A stretch of 64,000 nucleotides of DNA from NCBI GenBank assembly GCA_963921195.1, contig OY992540.1:188899576-188963575 (forward strand), in the 5' to 3' direction. Under the pieces are notes generated by a model. The model was not told the origin of the DNA and did not search any database. It saw nothing but the letters and a program-made list of their open reading frames with translations. Of this stretch, positions 44,919 through 55,452 are shown in pieces. Numbering within the stretch: the first letter of the stretch is position 1; each line of letters begins with the position of its first letter. A program made the translations under genes and the position numbers. The DNA comes from Pegoplata infirma. Taxonomy: Eukaryota; Arthropoda; Insecta; Diptera; Anthomyiidae.

Positions 44919-45202
44919 CGTGAACGTCGGTTTTGAAGCTAATCATTTAAGTTTATTAAAATAAATTTTTAAAGCTTTCCTCACGAAACAGTTTCCGAGT
45001 GAAACTGAAGCCACAGTTTTTTCAAAGATAACTCGCTGGCTATCCGCAGCAAAGGATCAATGCGGAGGTCGAGCTGAACGATAAAAATACGATAAAACTA
45101 CATAACCATTTAAGTCAAATTCGATTATATTAACATTTGAAATGTTATTTAAACGAAAATATTTTTTAACTTTAACATATAATTTATTTAAAAGGATAAT
45201 TA

Positions 45203-47043
45203 TGTAATGGTAGATTTGTTATACATTAGATTTGTGGTGTTAAAGGGTGATTCCCGGGACGGCACGTTCAGAAAGCTAGGACTCGCCGGATGGGGTGTGG
45301 TTCTTGTCCCGAAAATCCCGTTCAAATCACTACCAAGTACATGAAAGATTGAACGTGCTTGATATTTTTATGCTCTTAAAAAAAAAGGAGGCCAGATATA
45401 ACAGACAGACTAATTAACATTTTTTTGGTTAGACTCGGAAACTAAATCTGAAGGGGGTTTATCGTTTGTCCTATGAGATGTGGATGTTAAACATCTCTAT
45501 TGCCCTCGCCAACCATGGTTCCTCTTACGCCCATTAACATTTTAAGGGAACCCCTAATACTTACCCTTTGTTTGGCTCTCTTTAATTACAAACTCACATT
45601 TATTCCATTCTTAACAAGAATGCACAATGTATTTATTTTTTATTCTGAACATTAAACAAATATTTAATTCATAACTAATTTTAATTGTTTATACCATTTA
45701 ATTTGACAAATTTTGAGTTTTAAACTCATGATTATTGAATTTAAATGAATTTTAGTTTATTTACAAAATCATTTAACTATGATTTAGGGCAAAATAAAGA
45801 AGAATACAAAAGAAAAGAAAGGTACCTTTTGTTTAAATTTAGAAAATTTTTGGTTTTATAAATTTGCTTATATACGGTATAATAGCTACCCTAATATAAA
45901 ATACATAACTTACAATAGTCTTACTGCCATAGCATAGGGTAACAATAATGAGGTGGCTTTATTAACGGTACATGTTGATCTCCAATATGTAGGCGTGAAC
46001 AATTCTGGAACTAGTTGTTGTTAGGTGATGATATTTATTTCGGCATGTTGTTTTAGCTGTAGTTGTTGTTTATTGTTGTAATTTAAATTATAATTGTTGT
46101 TGTTGTATTTGTGTTGTTACATTTTTTTTTCTGTCCCTCTAAATTCAGACTATGATTTAGGCACTACACTGTAGGGTACAGTTAACTGTCCACAATGATG
46201 GCGTATAAATTACCCAGAGCCAATATGGTTGCTTTGTAAATGAAAATCGTGGTTTAAATTAAAGAGGTTGCTGTACCACCATTGAATATTTTGTTGTTGT
46301 TTAATTTTAGTTGTTGGTTTTAAAGTATTTTAAATAATTTTACTTATATAAATGTTTTTTCATAAAAGTTTGATATTTAAGTTTTAATTTATATAATTTA
46401 AAATTTAAACACAAAATTGTTGGTATATAATTTTTTTATATACATATTTTTTTATTTTACTGGCACTGTATTGAATTTCAAATTATTTATTTTATAAAAC
46501 ATTCACAACTTTTATATTTTTAATTTATATGGACCGAAGACACTTTAGGCCATGTTTTAAATGGTCATATATTTTATTTTCACAACACTCAAGAATTTAT
46601 TTTCTGGTTTTCAACCACGTCCATCAAAATTAAAATCAGACTGCCTCGTTTTGTCAATATTTCTATTCTCTATACCTTTGATACGAACACTTGTTGTATA
46701 TAAAATTGTAACGGGATCAAAGAAAGCATTTTATTTCATTCCCTTTTTCGTTTTATCCTCGACCAATTGCATTTAAGATAATCTTGCATATTAAAGCTTT
46801 TGGATAGGGAAGAGCAAGGGGGTACGAAAAGTACGTTCGTAATAAAGAGGGAATAAAATTGAAAAAGGGATCAATGGACAACTCGTCACACTATTATTGT
46901 TTTGGCTTCAGGTAAACCAACCAAAATGCTAGGAAAATGCCAAATGCTAGAAAAATGCTAAATACCAATAGGGAGCACAAAAGTCATTAAATTTATTTAA
47001 AAAAAATAAACCTAACAAACGAAATTAACTTTCATCCGTCACA
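45203..47043 (-). repeat. 3' LTR of the Ty3 element
   Basis: 1841 bp, starting TGTAATGGTAG and ending CATCCGTCACA on the + strand. Differences from the other LTR seen by eye: TTTTTTATTC against TTTTTAATTC near 45645, GGGAAGAGC against GGGATGAGC near 46808, and AATGGACAA against AATGCACAA near 46875. The identical 71-codon ORF found in both LTRs has no features of a gene. Confidence 0.95.
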
Positions 47044-47106
47044 AAACAGATAGTTTTCAATAATTTTATATAAAAAAAAAATAGCTGGAAAACGGAGGTA
47101 TAAATC

Positions 47107-50100
47107 TTAGCAAGGCCTCAAATCTTTGGCATGATAATTACCGATTATATTACCCTTAAGGTCTGAAATTTTATAATTACAATTACCGAGTTTTTCAACG
47201 ATACGACATTTTAAATACTTGGGTGCAAGTTTAAAATTAAAGTTTTCAGATTTCTTACTTAAAACAAAATTTCGCCTATACAATTCATCGCCTATTTTAT
47301 ATTCTATTGGCCTAGACCTCAAATTATATGATTTTTGATAATTATTATATGCAGTGTCTAAATTTTCTTTTACTTTGGAACGAACTAGTTGTAATTTATC
47401 AGAATGATCAAGATTTTCACCAACTTCGAGATTATTCAAACTTCTCAACAAATTGTACGATTTCGCGTGAGTAATCATCTGATTACCAAAAAGAACATAA
47501 AAGGGAGAATATCCAATGGAGGTGTGAATCATGCTACGAAGAGCAACTGAAATATGGCTAAGATTAGCGTCCCATTCCCGTTGATCGTGTTTTAAGTAGG
47601 ATCGAATGGCTGCAATAATAGATCTGTTGAGTCTTTCAGAGGAATTAGATTGTGGGCTATACACTGCAGTAAAAATATGTTTAATTCCATATTTAGACAT
47701 AAGATTTTCAAAAACAACGGATCTAAATTGGGGACCATTGTCACTCACTACGAATTCGGGTACGCCGAAAAGATGAAACACCTGCGTTTCTAAAAATTCT
47801 AAAATATCATTGGTGGTAAACTTTTTAACAGGTTTTATGATTGGGTATTTGGTTAGATGGTCGAGCACCACAAAGATACCTATATGGCCCTTCTTGGATC
47901 TAGGATAAGGTTTAAGAAAGTCCATATAGATTCTCTGAAATGGACGCTCTGACCTAACCTGATCACCCATCAAAGGTCTCAAAACAATGTTAGGAGCTTT
48001 TGATTGTTTACAGATTTCACATTTAGCTATAAAATTTCTAACTTGAAGTGACATTTTTGGCCAAAATAAATTACGACGAAGCCTCTCAAGAGTTTTCCCT
48101 ATCCCACCGTGAGCAGATGTAGGCGGACAGTGAGCTCTACGTATGGTGTCTTCGGTTAATTCTCGGGGAACCCAGAGTTTCCATGAAGAGGATTCACTAA
48201 CGGGATCTCCATCCGAAAATTCTAAACGCTTATATACAAATTTGTCAATCACTTTTAAATCAGGAAATAAAGTTTTATTTTCCTGAACTTTACTACGAAG
48301 TTTTTCATACTCAATACTATTAAAAAATTCGGAATCAATGTCTATTTCAGGTTCTACTTCAATGGATGAAATTTCATCTAACGAAAGCCTAGACAACGCA
48401 TCGGGTACGGTATTTAACGAACCTTTCCGATGTTCTATGGTGAAATCAAAGCCTTGTAATTTTAAAGACCAACGTGCGAGTCGTCCGTTTAAGTCCGTCT
48501 GTCGCATCAGCCATTGCAAGCTAGCATGGTCCGTCACAATTTTGAATTTCTGTCCTTCTACGTATTCTCGAAATTTTTCCACACATTTTAAAGCCGCAAG
48601 GCACTCAAGCTCTGTTATGGAGTAATTTTTTTGAGCTTGGTTAAGCTTATACGAATAAAAAGCTATGGGCCTTTCAATGCCCTCTTGGTCTTCCTGAGCC
48701 AACACGCCACCAATTCCCTGCAGTGAAGCATCACACTGAATAATAAAAGGGTTTTCAAAATTAGGTGTTATTAACACGGGTGCGGTTGTCAAACAATCCT
48801 TAACCTTTTCAAAGGCCAACTGGGCCTCTTCTGTCCAAACAAAATTTTTAGACTTTTTAGTTAAGTCAGAAATCGGAGCTGTAAGTGTAGAAAAACTGTC
48901 CATGAAACGCCTATACCAGCTGGCAAGGCCAAGGAATCTCCGAACTTCTCGGACAGACTTCGGAGGTTGTAAGTCTTTTATAGCCGAAATTTTTGTCGGG
49001 TCTGTTTTGATTACACCATTTCCAATAATGTAGCCAAGGTATCTGACTTCTTTAAGACACCATTTGCACTTAGCAACATTTAATGTTAGTCCTGCCTTTC
49101 GTAAAAGATGGGCTACTTCCGCCAGCAGATTGAGATGCTCCTCGAAACTCTGTGATATTAACAGCAAATCATCCAAATAGACGAAGACCTGATGTCTTAA
49201 ATTTGCTGGTATTACGATGTCCATGAGACGACTCATGGTTTGAGGTGCGTTGGTTAAACCAAATGGCATAACTTTAAATCTGTAGAGGGGTCTATTTGGA
49301 ATGGTGAAAGCTGTCATATCACGAGATTCGGGAGCTAACCCAATTTGCCAAAAGGCATGTTTTAGATCCAGGGAGGTTATATATTCTGCTTTCGGTAGAC
49401 GGGATAAAATATTGTTGATCTTAGGTTGAGGATATGCATCCTTTACCGTCACCGCATTCAACCTCCGTGAATCTAAACACAGCCTCGACTTTCCCTCTTT
49501 TCTAACCAATGTAACAGGACTGCTCCATGGGCAGTTCGGAGGAGCGACCTCTATAATGTCCATGGCTAACATTTGGTCAACCTCATCATGAATCAACTTC
49601 TCTATTGCGGGAGACACTGAAAAATATCTTTGCTTAACGGCCTTAGCATCTTTCTCGATTTCTATCGTATGTTCTAATAATTTGGTTTTGCCTAAACCGT
49701 TACGTTCAAATGAAGGAAATAAAGCAATGATACTGTTCAATCTCTCCTGCATAAGAGGAGTCAAATCATGAGTTGGCGTCTCATCTGAAATTTCCTGAGA
49801 AATCGAATTAATTTGTAAAAAGTCTAAATTCAAAAGATTAAAAGATTTGACGAAATCTATACCAAGATATAAGTCATTTTTAAGATCCGGAATAATGTAA
49901 ATTTTAATTGTCTTTTTCATATTACGAAATTCAATATCCAAACAAACAAAACCTAAAACACGATACCTAGCACCACCTGCAGTTGTGACATAATCATTAA
50001 GCGGTTTAAAATCAATATTTTTATTAAGAAAAGTTTCAGCGGCTTTGCCTGAAATACAAGTAATTGAAGCGCCTGTGTCAACCAATCCTATTAGATCTAA

Positions 50101-50475
50101 ATCAAACAGGTTTAGTTTGATATAAGGTCTTATGTCATTGTTGACCGAATCATACGAATTTATTGAATTTTGTAATATTTTACGATTGGACAAGATTTTA
50201 TTCCAAAATGTACGCAAGCGTCTAGTGTTTCGCTTTGGAAGCTTAGAAGCATAAGTTTTCATTGTAGGTAAATCAAAATTTTCAGAAAATATTCTGTTTC
50301 GAACTTTTATGTAATTTAAAAGTCTTTCATGGTAGGGTATTATTGGTTTTAAAACCGGTTTAGTTTTTGTATTAAAAAAATTTGTCTGAAAACTAGAAGT
50401 TTGAGTTGAAGATGAAATTTTGTCTAAAATTATTTTCTCGAGCGGTAACCGCTCGCTAATCCGTTTCCCGGATTC
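47107..50475 (-). CDS. pol: Ty3-type Pol polyprotein (PR-RT-RNase H-IN)
   Basis: The open frame on the minus strand runs from 50475, inside the end of gag, to 47107. The first Met is at 50262, giving 1051 residues. The frame is -1 relative to gag, so Pol is probably made by -1 frameshifting. Positions counted from that Met: protease VDTGAS with Asp62; RT with YLDD at 362-365; RNase H DASLQGIGG from Asp511; integrase zinc region ending C-E-I-C at 748-751; integrase catalytic Asp781, Asp841 (VSDNGPQF) and Glu876, a D-D35-E spacing. All catalytic residues expected by family are present and I saw no stop or frameshift. A chromodomain is not evident at the C-terminus. Confidence 0.95.
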   Translation of the reverse strand, partial: ESGKRISERLPLEKIILDKISSSTQTSSFQTNFFNTKTKPVLKPIIPYHERLLNYIKVRNRIFSENFDLPTMKTYASKLPKRNTRRLRTFWNKILSNRKILQNSINSYDSVNNDIRPYIKLNLFDLDLIGLVDTGASITCISGKAAETFLNKNIDFKPLNDYVTTAGGARYRVLGFVCLDIEFRNMKKTIKIYIIPDLKNDLYLGIDFVKSFNLLNLDFLQINSISQEISDETPTHDLTPLMQERLNSIIALFPSFERNGLGKTKLLEHTIEIEKDAKAVKQRYFSVSPAIEKLIHDEVDQMLAMDIIEVAPPNCPWSSPVTLVRKEGKSRLCLDSRRLNAVTVKDAYPQPKINNILSRLPKAEYITSLDLKHAFWQIGLAPESRDMTAFTIPNRPLYRFKVMPFGLTNAPQTMSRLMDIVIPANLRHQVFVYLDDLLLISQSFEEHLNLLAEVAHLLRKAGLTLNVAKCKWCLKEVRYLGYIIGNGVIKTDPTKISAIKDLQPPKSVREVRRFLGLASWYRRFMDSFSTLTAPISDLTKKSKNFVWTEEAQLAFEKVKDCLTTAPVLITPNFENPFIIQCDASLQGIGGVLAQEDQEGIERPIAFYSYKLNQAQKNYSITELECLAALKCVEKFREYVEGQKFKIVTDHASLQWLMRQTDLNGRLARWSLKLQGFDFTIEHRKGSLNTVPDALSRLSLDEISSIEVEPEIDIDSEFFNSIEYEKLRSKVQENKTLFPDLKVIDKFVYKRLEFSDGDPVSESSSWKLWVPRELTEDTIRRAHCPPTSAHGGIGKTLERLRRNLFWPKMSLQVRNFIAKCEICKQSKAPNIVLRPLMGDQVRSERPFQRIYMDFLKPYPRSKKGHIGIFVVLDHLTKYPIIKPVKKFTTNDILEFLETQVFHLFGVPEFVVSDNGPQFRSVVFENLMSKYGIKHIFTAVYSPQSNSSERLNRSIIAAIRSYLKHDQREWDANLSHISVALRSMIHTSIGYSPFYVLFGNQMITHAKSYNLLRSLNNLEVGENLDHSDKLQLVRSKVKENLDTAYNNYQKSYNLRSRPIEYKIGDELYRRNFVLSKKSENFNFKLAPKYLKCRIVEKLGNCNYKISDLKGNIIGNYHAKDLRPC

Positions 50476-51824
50476 TTACAAGTGGTACAGTTGGGAAGGT
50501 AAACCTTTTCCTGTCCACAACCGAAACAAAAAATGTTCCTATCTTCTAGGCAGTTTTTATACCGATGTCCCTGTTTTTTACAGTTCCAGCATGTAATTTC
50601 TTTCATTCTATCAATTTCCGAAATTTCCTGGTCATTAACATCTTCGTCGCTAACCTCATTTTCAAAAGCATTAAGTCTTTTCGCTGGGATACGAGTAGAT
50701 TTTTCCTGATCCTCACCCAGATTTTCTCTTTTAATAACAAATGTTCTTAACTGAGAAGTGGTCAGAATGGGATGATAAAGAAGTTCTTTTCTCAACTCCC
50801 AAGTTAGATTTCCTCGCAACATATCTACTAATTCTGTCTCATCAAGGGAAGTTTGCAATCTGTCACTAATTTGTAAAATTGCAGTATATAAATCTTCAAA
50901 ACTTTCGCCTTTACGTTGCTTACGAGCTCGCATTAATTCTTTTATTTCGTAATCAGATAAAGGATCAGCAAAATAAGTTTTAATAGCTTTCCAAAATGGT
51001 AACCAAGTAACTTGGGTTACACTAGGGCGATATCGCCAATACCATTGTTTAGCACGACCTGCTAATAAAATATGAATATGGTCACAAACTCCTTGATAAT
51101 CCCCACTTAAATTGTCAATGGTTAGAGCGGAAACTATTTTCATAAACTTTCCAACCGGAAGGCTAGTAGAGTTACCGTCAAAACGAATATTCCAGCCGTT
51201 CATCACATTTACAACTTTACTACTTCTTGCTAGAGAAGCAGTCGTTAAAGAAGATTCTCCTCTAGGGGGAGTAACAGCTGCATCTTGAGCATTAGGGTGA
51301 TTATTTAAAGGATTATCTAAAGTTGGGATGGTATCATGCGGCCAATTTGGACCTACACTTCGATTCATACTAAGTTCATCTAATCTTTGTGAAAATTGGG
51401 CTATCATTTCATGTATGTTTGAAATTTCGTCCAATATAGCCCGAGAAACATCCGGATTATTTAACACGTTATTGTTTTGTTGTATAAGAGTCGAATTCGG
51501 AGCATTTCTGTGGTTGGACGGTGTAGAAAATCCATGAAAAGGACTTTGAGAAGTTGTATCAGAAGCATTCTGTGTTTGTGATCTAGTTTGAACACGATTC
51601 GGGTCTTTAGGTATGGCACCTTGTGACGTTCGATTGCTCTGAGGCAACGAAAAAGCAGTTAGAGAACTATTATTGACCTGTATCTTACATATAGGACAAC
51701 TAGGCGTTCTATGTAGCCAATCGATTAAGCAATCTTGATGGAAAACGTGTCTACAACCCGTTGTGACTAATGGTTGTGTGTTATCTAATTCAATTTTACA
51801 AATTGTACAAATTAGTGGTTCCAT
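50430..51824 (-). CDS. gag: Retrotransposon Gag with N-terminal RING-H2 finger
   Basis: 464 residues. Residues 6-46 hold a complete RING-H2 pattern: C6-x2-C9, C24-x-H26, H29-x2-C32, C43-x2-C46. A low-complexity N/S/Q/T-rich linker follows, then a Gag region with KQWYWRYRPS and a YEIKELMRARKQRKGESFEDL stretch (about 250-370). Then come an acidic segment and a CCHC knuckle CWNCKKQGHRYKNC with a second CFGCGQ...C-x2-C cluster near the C-terminus. The Gag parts show capsid and RNA-binding roles. A RING-H2 finger is the signature of many E3 ubiquitin ligases, but activity here is only inferred. The start Met lies just downstream of a long A run (minus strand). gag overlaps pol at 50430-50475. Confidence 0.92.
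   Translation of the reverse strand: MEPLICTICKIELDNTQPLVTTGCRHVFHQDCLIDWLHRTPSCPICKIQVNNSSLTAFSLPQSNRTSQGAIPKDPNRVQTRSQTQNASDTTSQSPFHGFSTPSNHRNAPNSTLIQQNNNVLNNPDVSRAILDEISNIHEMIAQFSQRLDELSMNRSVGPNWPHDTIPTLDNPLNNHPNAQDAAVTPPRGESSLTTASLARSSKVVNVMNGWNIRFDGNSTSLPVGKFMKIVSALTIDNLSGDYQGVCDHIHILLAGRAKQWYWRYRPSVTQVTWLPFWKAIKTYFADPLSDYEIKELMRARKQRKGESFEDLYTAILQISDRLQTSLDETELVDMLRGNLTWELRKELLYHPILTTSQLRTFVIKRENLGEDQEKSTRIPAKRLNAFENEVSDEDVNDQEISEIDRMKEITCWNCKKQGHRYKNCLEDRNIFCFGCGQEKVYLPNCTTCKNPGNGLASGYRSRK
50437..50455 (-). promoter_or_regulatory. Hairpin and A run at the gag/pol frameshift region
   Basis: 50439-50455 is a perfect 8+1+8 palindrome (CGAGCGGT, one base, ACCGCTCG). On the minus strand it lies just upstream of AGAAAATAA, which contains the gag stop. 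The pol frame is open from 50475, so the shift must occur in the 43 bases before the stop. The A run is the likely slip site. It is not a classical X-XXY-YYZ heptamer, and a hairpin upstream rather than downstream is unusual. Confidence 0.5.
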
Positions 51825-51825
51825 T

Positions 51826-51862
<37 letters not shown>

Positions 51863-52423
51863 TATATGTATGTAAATGTTAAATATAATAAAGTATAATA
51901 ATTTTAATAATAAGTAAAGCAAATAATATTAATAATAATAAAATTTATAATTTCAAAATTTTCATCAGAGAATTATTTGAGAAGCCAAACAAAGGATTGA
52001 TTTTAAATTGGGCAAACGATAAGTTGAAAACCTAAATGTGATTAAGCTCGCTAGACTTCATCTCCATACTGCGTTTATTGGATAACTAATTTGTTTTACT
52101 TTCAACAAAAAGTAATACTCCAAGATATACGAATATGAAGACGTTGTTAAGATTGCAAAATCAACAAGTAGCTATTAGAAAAAAGAAAAATTGGTTTGAA
52201 TTTAGAAATTGGTTCAACAAAATAGTTTCCCTTACGGTCAAGTCAATATGCTTATTATTCGCAATTGATCTTGCAATTCCAATAAGTTTCACTACAGCGA
52301 TTCCCTAATTCCTGATTTTATATACAAAAAAGTTGAGCTAGACATAGAAAAATTTTCAAAGATTTTACCGAAAATAAATTTTCCACCGAAACTTAAAATT
52401 TAAGCCGGGCACATACTATGTCG
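51825..52423 (-). other. Leader of the Ty3 element
   Basis: Non-coding leader between the primer site and gag. On the minus strand a run of about 30 A residues (51835-51860) lies immediately before the gag start codon. The rest has no ORF of note and should hold the packaging signal. Confidence 0.6.
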
Positions 52424-52443
52424 GAGCCCCACGTTGGGAGCCA
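52424..52443 (-). promoter_or_regulatory. Primer-binding site for tRNA-Lys
   Basis: On the minus strand, four bases (GAAG) after the 5' LTR, it reads TGGCTCCCAACGTGGGGCTC. This is complementary to the 3' end of insect tRNA-Lys(CUU) at all but one of 20 positions, from my memory of that tRNA. Confidence 0.85.
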
Positions 52444-52447
52444 CTTC

Positions 52448-54288
52448 TGTAATGGTAGATTTGTTATACATTAGATTTGTGGTGTTAAAGGGTGATTCCC
52501 GGGACGGCACGTTCAGAAAGCTAGGACTCGCCGGATGGGGTGTGGTTCTTGTCCCGAAAATCCCGTTCAAATCACTACCAAGTACATGAAAGATTGAACG
52601 TGCTTGATATTTTTATGCTCTTAAAAAAAAAGGAGGCCAGATATAACAGACAGACTAATTAACATTTTTTTGGTTAGACTCGGAAACTAAATCTGAAGGG
52701 GGTTTATCGTTTGTCCTATGAGATGTGGATGTTAAACATCTCTATTGCCCTCGCCAACCATGGTTCCTCTTACGCCCATTAACATTTTAAGGGAACCCCT
52801 AATACTTACCCTTTGTTTGGCTCTCTTTAATTACAAACTCACATTTATTCCATTCTTAACAAGAATGCACAATGTATTTATTTTTAATTCTGAACATTAA
52901 ACAAATATTTAATTCATAACTAATTTTAATTGTTTATACCATTTAATTTGACAAATTTTGAGTTTTAAACTCATGATTATTGAATTTAAATGAATTTTAG
53001 TTTATTTACAAAATCATTTAACTATGATTTAGGGCAAAATAAAGAAGAATACAAAAGAAAAGAAAGGTACCTTTTGTTTAAATTTAGAAAATTTTTGGTT
53101 TTATAAATTTGCTTATATACGGTATAATAGCTACCCTAATATAAAATACATAACTTACAATAGTCTTACTGCCATAGCATAGGGTAACAATAATGAGGTG
53201 GCTTTATTAACGGTACATGTTGATCTCCAATATGTAGGCGTGAACAATTCTGGAACTAGTTGTTGTTAGGTGATGATATTTATTTCGGCATGTTGTTTTA
53301 GCTGTAGTTGTTGTTTATTGTTGTAATTTAAATTATAATTGTTGTTGTTGTATTTGTGTTGTTACATTTTTTTTTCTGTCCCTCTAAATTCAGACTATGA
53401 TTTAGGCACTACACTGTAGGGTACAGTTAACTGTCCACAATGATGGCGTATAAATTACCCAGAGCCAATATGGTTGCTTTGTAAATGAAAATCGTGGTTT
53501 AAATTAAAGAGGTTGCTGTACCACCATTGAATATTTTGTTGTTGTTTAATTTTAGTTGTTGGTTTTAAAGTATTTTAAATAATTTTACTTATATAAATGT
53601 TTTTTCATAAAAGTTTGATATTTAAGTTTTAATTTATATAATTTAAAATTTAAACACAAAATTGTTGGTATATAATTTTTTTATATACATATTTTTTTAT
53701 TTTACTGGCACTGTATTGAATTTCAAATTATTTATTTTATAAAACATTCACAACTTTTATATTTTTAATTTATATGGACCGAAGACACTTTAGGCCATGT
53801 TTTAAATGGTCATATATTTTATTTTCACAACACTCAAGAATTTATTTTCTGGTTTTCAACCACGTCCATCAAAATTAAAATCAGACTGCCTCGTTTTGTC
53901 AATATTTCTATTCTCTATACCTTTGATACGAACACTTGTTGTATATAAAATTGTAACGGGATCAAAGAAAGCATTTTATTTCATTCCCTTTTTCGTTTTA
54001 TCCTCGACCAATTGCATTTAAGATAATCTTGCATATTAAAGCTTTTGGATAGGGATGAGCAAGGGGGTACGAAAAGTACGTTCGTAATAAAGAGGGAATA
54101 AAATTGAAAAAGGGATCAATGCACAACTCGTCACACTATTATTGTTTTGGCTTCAGGTAAACCAACCAAAATGCTAGGAAAATGCCAAATGCTAGAAAAA
54201 TGCTAAATACCAATAGGGAGCACAAAAGTCATTAAATTTATTTAAAAAAAATAAACCTAACAAACGAAATTAACTTTCATCCGTCACA
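52448..54288 (-). repeat. 5' LTR of the Ty3 element
   Basis: 1841 bp, the same length as the other LTR. It should carry the element promoter. The outer edge abuts the ATTA duplication at 54289-54292. Confidence 0.95.
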
Positions 54289-55143
54289 ATTAATATATAA
54301 TTTTTTTAAAATAAAAAAAAAAAAAATATTTCGTAAGTACGAATTAAATAAAAAATAATTTAATTTAACACATTTTAAATTTTTCAATTAATTATTTAGT
54401 TAAAATGCATGGGAAAGTAAATTTTAAAATATCTCGGATATTACTTTTGAAATTACTGGGAAACGCTCTGGAAAGTACTGGGAAAGCCCAATATTTGTTG
54501 TATTCAATGTACTCTTATATTACTTTATTTTGATTCAACAATTACTTTGCCACTACTAAATGGTGTTATCATTTAGCATCTTAGCAAGTACAAAAAACCC
54601 AAAAAAAAAGGTACTTAGCCAGTATTAATACTACCTTATTAATTACTTTGCCAGATCTGGCCCGTATGTATTTTTCTGCCTGGGTAGTCATTTGGTTTAT
54701 AAAATGAAAGGTCTTTGGAAAACCTATCCAAGTCTGTAAAAAACGTGTCCAAACATGGACAACTTTTTGTCATATTGAGTAAAATACCATTACATTTTTG
54801 TAAATAAGTCAAACAAATAATTTCTTTTTTGGCATGTTGTAAGCACCACAAGATATATACTGTTCATTTCTTAATTCGGCTGTGTTAAGACTGTACAAAC
54901 AAGATTTTTATTAAAAAATGTTTGACAGGTCGCTTTACAAGTCCGCTCATCTAAACGGCTCTTTAATTAAAACAAAAAAATCAAAAGAATGGAAAATTTT
55001 AATTTTTTTTATTGTTAAGTTGTGTCTGGTAAAAATCGCTAGATTTCCCGCTGCCCGCTAAATCACTTTTTTCCCCGCTAGACGCAAAATAAAAACGCTA
55101 GTTTTAGCGGGAAAAACACCAAATTGGCAACAGTGCTCCTGAT

Positions 55144-55452
55144 GTTTAGCACAAATATTTGTTATGGTCATAGGTTGGTTAAGTTCGGAGATGGCAAAAT
55201 TGGACCAGGGGGAAAAATGTTCCCCCTGAAGAACTAAAACAAACTGTGATAAAACGCCATTTTTTACAGGGTTGTTTTATATGTTTGTTAAGCAACTAAA
55301 AAATTTTACTGTCGGAAAAAGTTGTCCTGTACTTGGACCTAGGAAATAAAAAAATACTATATTTTTCCGCCCGCCCCTTTTGTGGGCGTATATATAAAAT
55401 ATTAATTAATAAATATTAATTACAAGTCTTCTAATTCTTATTTTAATTTTAG
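55144..55452 (+). other. Remaining original intron sequence of MMS22L
   Basis: About 310 bp of AT-rich intron after the transposon nest. It ends in a TTATTTTAATTTTAG acceptor. GGGGGAAAAATGTTCCCCC near 55209 is a small hairpin. No ORF. Confidence 0.6.

Larger units (their letters stand above)
45203..54288 (-). mobile_element. 9.1-kb Ty3-type LTR retrotransposon, innermost layer
   Basis: Two 1841-bp LTRs (TG...CA) flanked by ATTA (45199-45202 and 54289-54292). On the minus strand the order is 5' LTR, tRNA-Lys primer site, leader, gag with RING finger, pol (protease, RT, RNase H, integrase), 3' LTR. The gene order PR-RT-RH-IN marks it as Ty3/gypsy. No env-like ORF was found. The LTRs differ at only three sites that I saw, and gag and pol are open, so the element is young and may be competent. 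There is no purine tract next to the 3' LTR, which is odd. Confidence 0.95.
42739..54684 (-). mobile_element. CMC/EnSpm-like transposon, middle layer
   Basis: Termini CCCAGCCAGAAATTGCC and, on the minus strand, CCCAGGCAGAAAAATAC, flanked by TA on both sides. Without the LTR element it is about 2.86 kb. Near both ends are repeated motifs of the type AGTACTGGGAAAG, like the subterminal repeats of CACTA elements. It carries a broken transposase on the minus strand. A TA target is unlike plant CACTA (3 bp) but, as I recall, is found in the Mirage branch of CMC. Confidence 0.85.
41882..55135. mobile_element. hAT-type fold-back element, outermost layer of the intron nest
   Basis: The left end CACTGATGCCAAC and the right end (minus strand) CACTGTTGCCAAT are flanked by CTCCTGAT at 41874-41881 and 55136-55143, an 8-bp duplication typical of hAT. 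Without the inner CMC element it is about 1.3 kb and is an imperfect palindrome: CTCAATATGACAAAAAGCTG near 42523 pairs with CAACTTTTTGTCATATTGAG near 54760, and CCCGCTAAA lies in both arms. Non-coding. Confidence 0.88.
41676..55452 (+). other. MMS22L intron, 13.8 kb, filled by nested transposons
   Basis: The donor GTAAGT at 41676 and the acceptor TTTTAATTTTAG at 55452 join the two exons in frame (G plus AT gives Asp). Outside the elements only about 0.5 kb remains: 41676-41881, which includes a 131-bp MITE, and 55144-55452. The insertions lie in the antisense orientation to the gene where coding (CMC transposase, gag and pol are all on the minus strand). Confidence 0.85.

Noticed and set aside
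46561..46776. A 71-codon ORF found identically at 46561 and 53806
   Set aside because: It lies in the two LTRs of the Ty3 element; it is repeated because the LTRs are, and shows no protein features.
45203..54288. An env-like third ORF in the Ty3 element
   Set aside because: Between pol and the 3' LTR there are only about 60 bases, and the LTRs hold no long ORF.
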